From positions 1 through 42,510 of the forward strand of contig JACMLN010000169.1 of the NCBI GenBank assembly GCA_014379585.1: DNA of 42,510 nucleotides, written 5' to 3'. Made by a program: the position numbers and the translations under genes. Every line of letters starts with the position of its first letter. Position 1 is the stretch's first letter. The notes under the pieces were generated by a model. It saw only the letters and a list, made by a program, of their open reading frames with translations. It did not search any database and had not been told where the DNA came from. Positions 6,547-13,874 of this stretch are shown here, piece after piece. Origin of the DNA: Gloeobacterales cyanobacterium ES-bin-313 (GTDB lineage Bacteria; Cyanobacteriota; Cyanobacteriia; Gloeobacterales; Gloeobacteraceae).

Positions 6547-8112
6547 CTATGCTTGCTGATCGGAGGACTGCCGGAATATGGGCAGATAGTAGCTCGCTCC
6601 GTAAACCATCAAGGCAATTCCTGTGAGTGTTGCGTTGATCACTTGCTCGTAGCTATTGAGGTTCCAAAGCTGAACCGTCGCTAGTTGCCCGAACGCAATA
6701 GTAGCAAGAAGCAAGCTAATCCGGTTCCAGTAGTTTTCTCGACTCAGCGCATAACGTAGACGCATTCCCGCTGCAGTAATGGTCACAGTCGTCGATGCAA
6801 ACATGCCATCTTGCAACAAGCATGATTCCAGTACTCCCAAGCTGGCAAGCAGTGTGGAGAGTATGCGAATTGACCAAAGTTCGACGGGGTGGATACCGCC
6901 TTCTGATGGCTGGGTCAGCTTAAAATCTACTCCTTGGGCAAAGCAACCGACGACTAGTAGCGCAAACAGATGCAGCACATTGGGTGTTTCAAAGAGGATG
7001 CTGGGCAATGCAAGAAGCAGAGTAGTTCCTAAGTGAGCCAGGCTAATGCGGCGCACGAAGTTTTTTTCGCTCGTCCGGTCTAGCAACACGCTCCAACCGA
7101 CAGCTAATAAGGCTGCGGTCAACATCGGAGCTTCCAAACTTTGCAAGTACAACCCGATGGCAGTGCTCAGTGCGCCACCGCTCAACAACCAGTAGCAATA
7201 GCGACGAACGGAACCCCGTTGTGCTTTGTATACAAAGCCTCGCAACCAAAGCAATCCAGCACAGGTTAACCAAGCTAAAGCGTTTTCACTAGGTGCATTG
7301 GCAAAGAACATGTAACTACAACCACTTACTGCCGCAGTTAATGCACTCAAGTTAGCAACCACTGGCGCTAACTGTTCAGATTTTTCAAGGTTAAAGTCTA
7401 TAGCTAAGGCGATGGAGAAAGCGGTGATCATGAACGTCACAGCACTGAGTAAATTGTCGCTAGCAACAGAGGGTTGTAGAAACAAATAGCCGTACATACC
7501 CCACAAAGCACCAGCATTAATCAGAGGCACTCCCCGACTTGAGAAACGACGGCTGACAAACATGCCGACAATACCCAAAATGCTGATACCGACAAGAGAC
7601 GCGGAACCCATCGGTGCAAGTGCTACACCCCCTAAACAGGCTAAGTTTGCAAAGGCTGCCAAGTAAGATGATTCGTACCGAACCGCTGCAAAGTAAATAC
7701 CAAGACCCGCAACAATCACTAGCCCTAGATGAAAAAGTGGAAGCTGCGTGAAGACGGCAATCGGTTCAAAAGTTCCTGCTCCATAGACAATCAGCCACAG
7801 CCCACTGATTGCACCAGCCCGCAGGATATCGCGCCACCCTGACAAAAGGTTGCGTCGCATCAGCCAGTCTGCTCCTAGCCAATTCCCAATGAGTAGAAGT
7901 GCCATACTACTGAGACGAATCCAGGGATTATTGAAATACACACCTAGGTCAATTTGACGTGCAAGAATCGACGCAATTGTGATGCACAGCAAAAAAGCAC
8001 CACCGCTTGTAATCACTTGACCTGTAAGGCTGCGTTCCTCTTGTGTTGTCTGGCCAGACCAAACTCTTTCTAAAAACGCCTGCGTATCCTTTAGCTTCTC
8101 GAAGATATCCAT
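6547..8112 (-). CDS. Multi-pass membrane protein, DUF2339/DUF2157-like
   Basis: A 521-residue integral membrane protein with a short soluble N-terminus (MDIFEKLKDTQAFLERVWSG) and more than a dozen hydrophobic segments in close succession. It resembles large uncharacterised bacterial membrane proteins of the DUF2157/DUF2339 type, but no diagnostic motif was recognised and no function can be stated. I chose the ATG at 8112 because GGAGG precedes it by 5 nt. The frame extends to 8277, but that extension overlaps a duplicated leader with a hairpin (8121-8134) and would place about 55 non-hydrophobic residues before the domain. The gene has its own terminator, so it is probably monocistronic. Confidence 0.82.
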   Translation of the reverse strand: MDIFEKLKDTQAFLERVWSGQTTQEERSLTGQVITSGGAFLLCITIASILARQIDLGVYFNNPWIRLSSMALLLIGNWLGADWLMRRNLLSGWRDILRAGAISGLWLIVYGAGTFEPIAVFTQLPLFHLGLVIVAGLGIYFAAVRYESSYLAAFANLACLGGVALAPMGSASLVGISILGIVGMFVSRRFSSRGVPLINAGALWGMYGYLFLQPSVASDNLLSAVTFMITAFSIALAIDFNLEKSEQLAPVVANLSALTAAVSGCSYMFFANAPSENALAWLTCAGLLWLRGFVYKAQRGSVRRYCYWLLSGGALSTAIGLYLQSLEAPMLTAALLAVGWSVLLDRTSEKNFVRRISLAHLGTTLLLALPSILFETPNVLHLFALLVVGCFAQGVDFKLTQPSEGGIHPVELWSIRILSTLLASLGVLESCLLQDGMFASTTVTITAAGMRLRYALSRENYWNRISLLLATIAFGQLATVQLWNLNSYEQVINATLTGIALMVYGASYYLPIFRQSSDQQA

Positions 8113-8255
8113 ATTGCCTCCAGGCTTGTGCCTGTAAATGTTGATGCGTCCATATTCCCGACAGTGAATCTGTATATGCGAGGAGTATCTTCTGTGAAAC
8201 TGATAGGAGACGTATGACCCTGAATTCGCATGAAGTAGGGTGAAGTAAAATCGTC
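8113..8255 (-). promoter_or_regulatory. Duplicated leader, copy 1, with hairpin next to the SD
   Basis: This region matches 8923-9058 in several blocks in the same order. On the minus strand the shared blocks are a CTTCACC-type direct repeat near the 5' end, then ACTCCTCGCATATACAGA, then a hairpin ending beside the SD. The hairpin here is CAGGC-ACAA-GCCTG (8121-8134), 8 nt from the ATG. The other copy has TAGGC-AAAA-GCCTA, so the outer base pair changes from C-G to T-A with pairing kept. Confidence 0.6.
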
Positions 8256-8330
8256 CTGTCTGTTGATTTAAAGTCAATTCCTAATCTTTAAAACTTACTG
8301 AAAGAATAGAAGATGAATTGCTTGCATCGA

Positions 8331-8367
8331 AGAAACCCCCGATCACTCTAGGCAGGCAGTGATCGGG
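8331..8367 (-). terminator. Hairpin terminator after the small membrane-protein gene
   Basis: A perfect 10-bp stem (CCCGATCACT at 8338-8347, AGTGATCGGG at 8358-8367) with a 10-nt loop. On the minus strand it is followed by GGTTTCTTC, a weak T-rich tail. It lies about 85 nt after the stop at 8452 and separates that gene from the leader of the next. Confidence 0.6.
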
Positions 8368-8451
8368 AGCATATTGTTGGGTTCTCTAACAAACTTGAAG
8401 GGAAGAGGGGATTACTTGAGTGTGTAGAGTTTTGAATTTTTATTCATTCAT

Positions 8452-8922
8452 TCAGTAGCATCGTGGAGCAAATGCAATGGAGAGTATGACATAGACAGGT
8501 ATCGAAAATACCATGTAGAGAAGGTTAAAAAGAAACACATTGCACGCGGAGTTTTTCCCCAGTCCACTTGGTGAAAGAGTAGTTTTTATGGGCAATTCCT
8601 GTCGATATTTAATGTACCAACAACCAGCAAGGATGAGTATAGTTATACTAACAAGAAAGCCAATGCCCAAAAAGATAACATCAAGATGTTGGCTTGGTGG
8701 ACATGCTGCTCCAAAAAACATGATCGGTTTTTTGGGTTCGAGCATCACTGCAGCAACGATACATAACCACGGTATAGCTGAAAAACGCAATAAATATTGA
8801 GCCAGTGTGGAGTTGGATATTTTAAATCCAAGTACGATGGAGCAAGCAGATAACACTATAATCATCGCGAAAATAACGAGCAAAAACAGTTCGTTCCATC
8901 CATCAGAATGACCAAAAAACAT
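8452..8922 (-). CDS. Hypothetical small membrane protein
   Basis: A 156-residue protein with about four hydrophobic segments (approximately residues 11-32, 43-62, 78-106 and 135-152). Three cysteines lie in or near the loops (ACPPSQH near residue 74, and the C-terminal APRCY). I do not recognise the family. The ATG at 8922 is supported by AGAGG 5-6 nt upstream. Its leader (8923-9058) is a diverged copy of the leader of the next minus-strand gene, so the two membrane proteins are probably under the same control although a terminator separates them. It is divergent from the gene at 9063. Confidence 0.65.
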   Translation of the reverse strand: MFFGHSDGWNELFLLVIFAMIIVLSACSIVLGFKISNSTLAQYLLRFSAIPWLCIVAAVMLEPKKPIMFFGAACPPSQHLDVIFLGIGFLVSITILILAGCWYIKYRQELPIKTTLSPSGLGKNSACNVFLFNLLYMVFSIPVYVILSIAFAPRCY

Positions 8923-9058
8923 ATTGACCTCTAGGCTTTTGCCTATAGCTGTTGATGCACCTATACTCCCGTTAGTGCTTCTGTATATGCGAGGAGTACT
9001 GACTATAGTGCTGTGGGAATGTGAATATCTCTGAACCAGGGTGAAGCAAGGTGAAGTA
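8923..9058 (-). promoter_or_regulatory. Duplicated leader, copy 2, with hairpin next to the SD
   Basis: This is the counterpart of 8113-8255. The hairpin TAGGC-AAAA-GCCTA is at 8932-8945, 9 nt before the ATG at 8922. Two CTTCACC-type half sites one helical turn apart lie near 9036-9056 on the minus strand and are also present in copy 1. That arrangement would suit a direct-repeat-binding response regulator. The region also has to hold the promoter of the divergent gene at 9063. Confidence 0.6.
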
Positions 9059-9062
9059 GAAT

Positions 9063-10151
9063 ATGATCGTCATGGATGTAAATGCATTCTGTAAGGATAT
9101 GGCTACACCTGTTCCGCAACGTTTTGGCCCCGATGTGCTTGACCAGTGGTTTCCCTTGGCGGAGCAGCGTGAATACACCGCTCTTTGGATGGGCAAGGTC
9201 GGTTTAACCCGCCGTCGGGCAGAATGTTTTGTGAGGTTGTGGGGATATTTATCTCTGAAGCAAGTCTTAGAACAAAATCCCCATCTCAAACCACCGATGG
9301 GCGAACTTATCCCAGTGGAGCAGTGGGTTTCTTGTAGCCTCCGCGAGGCAGCAGCTCTGTTCTATGCAGATAAAGATCAAGGTAGCGAACGTGCGGCGGG
9401 ATTGATGATCGATAAGCTCGTCGATTTAGAGCTTTTGCAGAAGTTTTTTGATGGGAATGTCACCTGTTTTCAAGTCGCACCTCAGATTGAAGTAACCCCT
9501 GCAGAGACACCAAGCACTTCTACTTTGTACTGCGATGATTTCGACCCACGCTCTGATGCAATCTCTGTAGCCCAAATGCTCGCTCGCAATTACAACTGGA
9601 TGAACCGTAGTGATAACGCCGCTACCCTCAGGATCACACGGTTGCTACGAGAGTGGGCGGAGCAGTACAAAACTGGAATGCGGGTGTTACGCCTGCAAGA
9701 CAGTCAGCAGGCAGTTGGCTTTTATTTACTCTATCCGACCGATCCTGACTCGGAGGGTTGTTTTTTCAACCCCCCAGCCAAAAGCTTACACCTCGGATTT
9801 GGTGCGGAGGTTGACCCAATCAAGATGGCCAAACCTGGTGATAAGCAGTGTCGCGGCGTCTTAGTGCGCAGTTGGGTGATCGATACACCCTATTTGGAAC
9901 AGGGGCGAGTACCCTTTTTGATCGATATCCAGAATGTATTACAGCAAATGCTGCTCGATTTTCCAATGCTCAGTGACTTGCACACGATGATCATTCATCC
10001 CTCCTACGAAAAGATGGCAATCGTAATGGGCTTTCAACGCACAGGGGCAAAATCTGCAAGCTCGCTGTATTGGATGTACTTGCCGCTTACTCGCTACCTT
10101 GCGCTTGATTTAGATACTCTATTCGCAGCCAAATTTACTGAACTGCATTGA
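9063..10151 (+). CDS. Hypothetical protein with possible C-terminal GNAT-like domain
   Basis: A 362-residue soluble protein. The N-terminal ~140 residues are helical (LTRRRAECFVRLWGYLSLKQ, then SLREAAALFYADKD) and could form a helix-turn-helix unit. A linker rich in Pro and Thr follows. Residues ~185-345 alternate strand and helix in a way that recalls GNAT acyltransferases (VLRLQDSQQAVGFYLLYP; a late segment IIHPSYEKMAIVMGFQRTGA resembles the GNAT motif B end). The acetyl-CoA loop is not clear, so the call is weak. A second ATG at 9072 is equally possible as the start; neither has a good SD. The gene is divergent from the minus-strand membrane-protein gene, with 140 bp between them. Confidence 0.6.
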   Translation: MIVMDVNAFCKDMATPVPQRFGPDVLDQWFPLAEQREYTALWMGKVGLTRRRAECFVRLWGYLSLKQVLEQNPHLKPPMGELIPVEQWVSCSLREAAALFYADKDQGSERAAGLMIDKLVDLELLQKFFDGNVTCFQVAPQIEVTPAETPSTSTLYCDDFDPRSDAISVAQMLARNYNWMNRSDNAATLRITRLLREWAEQYKTGMRVLRLQDSQQAVGFYLLYPTDPDSEGCFFNPPAKSLHLGFGAEVDPIKMAKPGDKQCRGVLVRSWVIDTPYLEQGRVPFLIDIQNVLQQMLLDFPMLSDLHTMIIHPSYEKMAIVMGFQRTGAKSASSLYWMYLPLTRYLALDLDTLFAAKFTELH

Positions 10152-10233
10152 CATCTTTATTTAAATTCTTAACCTAAGCCATTTAAGATTGTGCGTATAG
10201 CCATTACTTGGCTCTTTTTACTTGAGGTGAAAA

Positions 10234-11004
10234 ATGAAAATCTATCCATTGAAAAGTATTCCGTTGGCTGTGCTAACTATTGCGATTGCGAGTTCTGCAC
10301 AGGCGGCTGGGTTGACCAATTTGTCTGAAGGCTTCGACAACGTGAGTGGTTTGCCTCCTGCTTGGGCTTTTGTGAATAATAGTAGCCCGCCCCCTCTCAT
10401 TCCTCCTGCTACCTGGACACAAGGGGATACTAATATCTCAAACTTTGCAGGTCAAAGTGGTGGAATTAACTCATTTACCCAAGTAGGTATTACGAGTACT
10501 TCTGCAGATACTGGCGGCACTGTGAACAACTGGCTGATTACACCTGAACTCGACTTTAGTGGTGGAGGTACATTGAGCTTCTTCGCTCGTACCTTCCTAG
10601 GCAACACTAGAGCTGAGTATATAGAAGTGCGTCAAAGCACTGCTGGTGATAGCACTGATGTAGGTACCAGTGCTACAAGCGTTGGTGACTTTACATCTTT
10701 AATCGGTACGGTCGGAAGCTTGGATGCTGAAATTTCACCAGGGGGAAGTTTTCCAGGAGCATTACCATCCAACAATGCCTGGGCACTTTTCACCTTCACG
10801 ATTTCGCCCACAGCTGGTAGCGGTCGGCTTGCATTCCGTTATTTTGCAACCGATGGAGGTGTCAATGGTACCCAAGCCCAATATGCTGCTCTTGACAGTG
10901 TGAACTATACAGCTGTGCCTGAGCCTACTTCAATCGCTGGACTCCTGATGATTGGTGGTGTTGCTACCGCTTATCGTCTTCGCAAAAAGGTAGTGAAAGC
11001 CTGA
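10234..11004 (+). CDS. PEP-CTERM protein with choice-of-anchor J-type domain
   Basis: A 256-residue exported protein. The signal peptide is residues 1-24 (PLAVLTIAIASSAQAAG, Ala-rich cleavage site). The body has the choice-of-anchor J pattern: EGFDNVSGLPPAWAFVN near the start, NNWLITPELDFSGGGTLSFF in the middle, then a late aromatic strand (RLAFRYFATDGG). The PEP-CTERM signal is VPEPTS at about residue 228, a hydrophobic helix, and RLRKK. A GAGGTG SD lies 7 nt before the ATG. It is probably a secreted or surface adhesin-like protein; the ligand is unknown. Two tandem hairpins follow the gene. Confidence 0.87.
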   Translation: MKIYPLKSIPLAVLTIAIASSAQAAGLTNLSEGFDNVSGLPPAWAFVNNSSPPPLIPPATWTQGDTNISNFAGQSGGINSFTQVGITSTSADTGGTVNNWLITPELDFSGGGTLSFFARTFLGNTRAEYIEVRQSTAGDSTDVGTSATSVGDFTSLIGTVGSLDAEISPGGSFPGALPSNNAWALFTFTISPTAGSGRLAFRYFATDGGVNGTQAQYAALDSVNYTAVPEPTSIAGLLMIGGVATAYRLRKKVVKA

Positions 11005-11027
11005 AAATGGCTTTTTATTCCCTGCTT

Positions 11028-11080
11028 AGAGAGCTGATTTGTACAGCTCTCTCAGATCTGCTGTCAATAGCAAATCTGAG
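11028..11080 (+). terminator. Tandem hairpins after the PEP-CTERM gene
   Basis: The first hairpin is perfect: AGAGAGCTG (11028-11036), a 7-nt loop, CAGCTCTCT (11044-11052). The second starts at once: CAGATCTGCT (11053-11062), a 6-nt loop, AGCAAATCTG (11069-11078), with one mismatch. No T-run follows, so the pair may stabilise the 3' end rather than terminate intrinsically. Confidence 0.55.
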
Positions 11081-11490
11081 TCAACACCTCTAGCCTTTTC
11101 CCTTGATAATGCTGCCGAGTCATAAATCATAAGTAGTATCATCCGGCGCATCAGCGACTACTTGAGCCATACTAATGTCCAACTCGGTGCTTCCTATGGT
11201 GTTTCGCAGCAATCAACTGAGTGCTTCGAATAAGCAGTGTAGTTTGCATGCATCGGGTTTCTTACTGATCGTGGCAAAAAAATCTGTACATCTAAAATTG
11301 TAATCAGCTGATGGCTAAGAAACCTAGTTAGCTCCAGATAAGAGTCAGGCGATGAGTGCTTTCCCACACTCAAGATGTTGCCAAGGATACATATCAATTA
11401 GAGAGGAAAGAATATACTGACATTGAATTCCTATGCTTGGTAGCTACTGGGTAACTCCTCAATTGATAATCCTGTTTAGTTTTCCTCTAC
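11081..11490. other. Intergenic stretch without a recognisable gene
   Basis: About 410 bp lie between the tandem hairpins and the SD of the next PEP-CTERM gene. Only short frames without family resemblance are present on either strand. The stretch is A+T-rich near 11270-11310 and 11400-11420 and presumably holds the promoter of the next gene, but no convincing -35/-10 pair was identified. Confidence 0.4.
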
Positions 11491-11504
11491 AAAGGAGCCG
11501 CATC

Positions 11505-12287
11505 ATGAAGGTAATCAAAAATCTTCTACTTAGTATGACAATTGTGCTATCAGTGTCGGGGGTTGCTAAAGCTGCTGGGGTTGTGGATCAGTCTTTTATA
11601 CCTCCGTCGCCATACACTTCCTACGTTTTTGCAACATCAACAAATTCCGCTGGAGTGAACTGGATAGGGCAAACCTTTACTACTGGCTTAACTGGACAAC
11701 TCAATCAACTTGATTTAGCCATTTGGAAGGATCCAGCTTACGATACGGGCTTAGTTTTAGACATTTTTATTTTAAATGGTACTTCCCTTGGGAGTTTACT
11801 TGGAACCTTGACTCTGCCAAGTTCAGCTGTACCAAATGGAATAGGTAGTTTTGCGATACCTCCAACTGGAAACGTATTAGCACTCAGTGTAGATTTGACT
11901 AGTCTGGGAATAAATGTTGTCGCAGGGCAAGGTTATGCAATTGCAACTGCTGCAACAACAATTTACCAAATACCTTTTACAATTCCCCTTTCAGGGGCTG
12001 GATTAATTTGGTTAGGTAGTAGTCCAACGAGTATTGATAACTATACTGGTGGTCAACAGTTTTCTTCTGTGAATACACCCTCTACAGGATTTACCTTTGG
12101 CCCTGGAGTTGATCTAGGGTTTCGTACGTATGTCATCCCAGAAGCAGTTCCTGAGCCTTCACAGATATGTGGGTTAATTGGATTTGGATTGATGGGTGGG
12201 ACGGCTTTAATAGTACGCCGTCGCCGGAAAACGGCTTTAAGCAATTCCAAATCTGAAAAGCTTGCAATGAGGATGTCCCGTGCTTAA
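11505..12287 (+). CDS. PEP-CTERM protein
   Basis: A 260-residue exported protein. I chose the ATG at 11505 because AAAGGAG (11491-11497) lies 7 nt upstream and the signal peptide starts there (MKVIKNLLLSMTIVLSVSGV, then AKAAG). A longer frame from 11433 would put 24 extra residues before the signal. The body is a beta-rich domain with GQTFTTGLTGQLNQLDLAIW, typical of PEP-CTERM choice-of-anchor jelly rolls. VPEPSQ is at about residue 215, then a hydrophobic stretch and RRRRK. The basic tail is unusually long, with about 20 residues after RRRRK. It is in tandem with the previous PEP-CTERM gene but 500 bp away, so separate transcription is likely. Confidence 0.85.
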   Translation: MKVIKNLLLSMTIVLSVSGVAKAAGVVDQSFIPPSPYTSYVFATSTNSAGVNWIGQTFTTGLTGQLNQLDLAIWKDPAYDTGLVLDIFILNGTSLGSLLGTLTLPSSAVPNGIGSFAIPPTGNVLALSVDLTSLGINVVAGQGYAIATAATTIYQIPFTIPLSGAGLIWLGSSPTSIDNYTGGQQFSSVNTPSTGFTFGPGVDLGFRTYVIPEAVPEPSQICGLIGFGLMGGTALIVRRRRKTALSNSKSEKLAMRMSRA

Positions 12288-12363
12288 TAAAAAGTTGATT
12301 CCCACGGCTTGTACAACGCACCACTACAAGATGAGTGAGGGATCAGAGGTTTACTCACTTGCG

Positions 12364-13773
12364 TCAGATGGGTCGATTGACCTCGAAGCTGAAATCTAAG
12401 ATCAACTTCGGTGCTTTGAACGATTTTGGAAATGGTGGTAGCGGGTCGGCGGCCTTGACTGCAGTTCTAGCAAGATCATCTAAGTTTGGCACACCGCAAC
12501 TTTCCTGGATGCTTACACTTTCAATATGGCCAGAACGCGCAACAGTAATAAGTAAAACGGTTTGAGCCTTTCCACCAGTGCGAGTTAACTCAGTGCTGGG
12601 AACTTTCCAATTCTTGTGAATATTTTCTCGTGCTATTGCCAACCAGTCTTGGATCGTTGTGATACGGCTCTTAACGCTCTTAGATGGAGGTGGTTCTATG
12701 CTTGCCACTTTGGGGGGTGGAGCCTTCCACTGAGACTCAACTTGACGCAACTGTTCGTCATTTATGCCAATGCAGGCCGAATTATTATCTTTGCAAGCAG
12801 GTAAATTCACCTGGCAAGTATATTGTTTTTCTGACATTACATTACAGAGACTCTCGATGTGACCAAGCCCTAAGGCATGGGCCATTTCGTGAATGACCAC
12901 AGCACGCAACTTCAGCGCATTGTTGCGATACTCCACTCCCATAACAATGCGGCCTACTCGGTATTTCTGGTCATTCCTAAAGTAGGCAAGGGCTTTCTCC
13001 GTTGTCCTTGTCAGCAGCACTTTTTTGTTTTCTGTTTCGATGACTAGATCTGCTTTAGCGGGATCGTTCACTAGCGTTAAGAATCCTAGAAGATCCAGTT
13101 TTGCTAGAGTCTCGGGTGTGCCATCCTCTGCGCGGTTCAGCAAAACAGTGTAGCGATCTGCTGTTGCCTTTTCAGGAAGTGAAATCATCAATCTGTTCCA
13201 ATCCAGTACGCCCTGGCGCAGGTTTTCCAGAAACTCAGGTGGTACTGGTTGTGCATCGCTACCTTCAGTACTGACCATCACTGGGTTAATGTACACGTGG
13301 ATCGGAAAATAGCTGCTGTCTAATTGGCGCAACGGCGACTTCGTGTCAGTGAGTAATTTAGAGGCAGTTCGTTTCTTGATTTGCTGGACCCGTTGTTCTA
13401 GAGGCTTCGCCAGATCTAGCTTGCCTTGCTCTATGTACATCTCAGCGAGATAGCTGAGACTCTCAGCCGTCTTCGGATGCTGGAGACCAAAAATCTTTTC
13501 TCTGATCGCCAAAGCACGTTTGAACAATGGCTCCGCTTCCACATACTTGCCTTGTTCACTAAGCCAGTCTGCTTGCTTAGTAAGATCTGCTGCCTCGTTC
13601 TCATTGCCTGTTGCTTCTCTCTCTGGTTGCATAGCAGGAGCGGGCTTTAGAATAACTTGGCCACAGGCTGGAAAAGACACAGTAACTAGATGCATTAAGC
13701 AGGCGAACAGTAAGAAATTTTGAAAGATAATTTTCTGCCGCTGTAGCTGAAGGCAAACAGGCTTCAAGTTCAT
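12364..13773 (-). CDS. Exported TPR / zinc metalloprotease / TonB-C-terminal fusion
   Basis: A 469-residue protein with three modules. After a signal-like N-terminus (residues 1-38), residues ~60-130 are a TPR pair of the Kinesin-light-chain type (QGKYVEAEPLFKRALAIREK). A metzincin-type zinc site HExxHxxGxxH is at about residues 295-305 (IHEMAHALGLGH), followed by a Met-turn-like CNVM. Residues ~370-469 match the TonB C-terminal fold (NWKVPS, then VLLITVARSGHIESVSIQES and a DPLPPFP loop). I favour the ATG at 13773, where the signal peptide begins and a possible promoter precedes. An ATG at 13878 overlaps the K1 stop as ATGA and could give translational coupling, with 35 more residues. The role is unknown; the modules suggest a periplasmic protease that contacts a surface partner. 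Confidence 0.8.
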   Translation of the reverse strand: MNLKPVCLQLQRQKIIFQNFLLFACLMHLVTVSFPACGQVILKPAPAMQPEREATGNENEAADLTKQADWLSEQGKYVEAEPLFKRALAIREKIFGLQHPKTAESLSYLAEMYIEQGKLDLAKPLEQRVQQIKKRTASKLLTDTKSPLRQLDSSYFPIHVYINPVMVSTEGSDAQPVPPEFLENLRQGVLDWNRLMISLPEKATADRYTVLLNRAEDGTPETLAKLDLLGFLTLVNDPAKADLVIETENKKVLLTRTTEKALAYFRNDQKYRVGRIVMGVEYRNNALKLRAVVIHEMAHALGLGHIESLCNVMSEKQYTCQVNLPACKDNNSACIGINDEQLRQVESQWKAPPPKVASIEPPPSKSVKSRITTIQDWLAIARENIHKNWKVPSTELTRTGGKAQTVLLITVARSGHIESVSIQESCGVPNLDDLARTAVKAADPLPPFPKSFKAPKLILDFSFEVNRPI

Positions 13774-13813
13774 AGGAAGTTTTGAGCCTTTGCTCGGAAT
13801 TTTATTTGCAAAT

Positions 13814-13842
13814 ATAACATAGGAAGAGATATAAAATTCCAA
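13814..13842 (-). promoter_or_regulatory. Possible promoter of the TPR/protease/TonB-C gene
   Basis: On the minus strand TTGGAA (13837-13842), a 17-bp spacer and TGTTAT (13814-13819) form an acceptable sigma70-type pair. It would start transcription about 35 nt before the ATG at 13773 and supports that start over the one at 13878. Confidence 0.35.
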
Positions 13843-13874
13843 GGATGAGATGAGGATTTTTTGAATGCTTCGGT

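Noticed and set aside
8113-8277. N-terminal extension of the large membrane protein to 8277
   Set aside because: The start at 8112 has a strong SD and the extension overlaps a leader duplicated in front of another gene.
8405-8416. Fourth copy of the dispersed element (GGGGATTAC)
   Set aside because: Only nine bases match and the TGTGGTA block is missing.
12328-12352. AGTGAG … CTCACT hairpin between convergent genes as a terminator
   Set aside because: Stem of six pairs, long loop, no T-run on either side.
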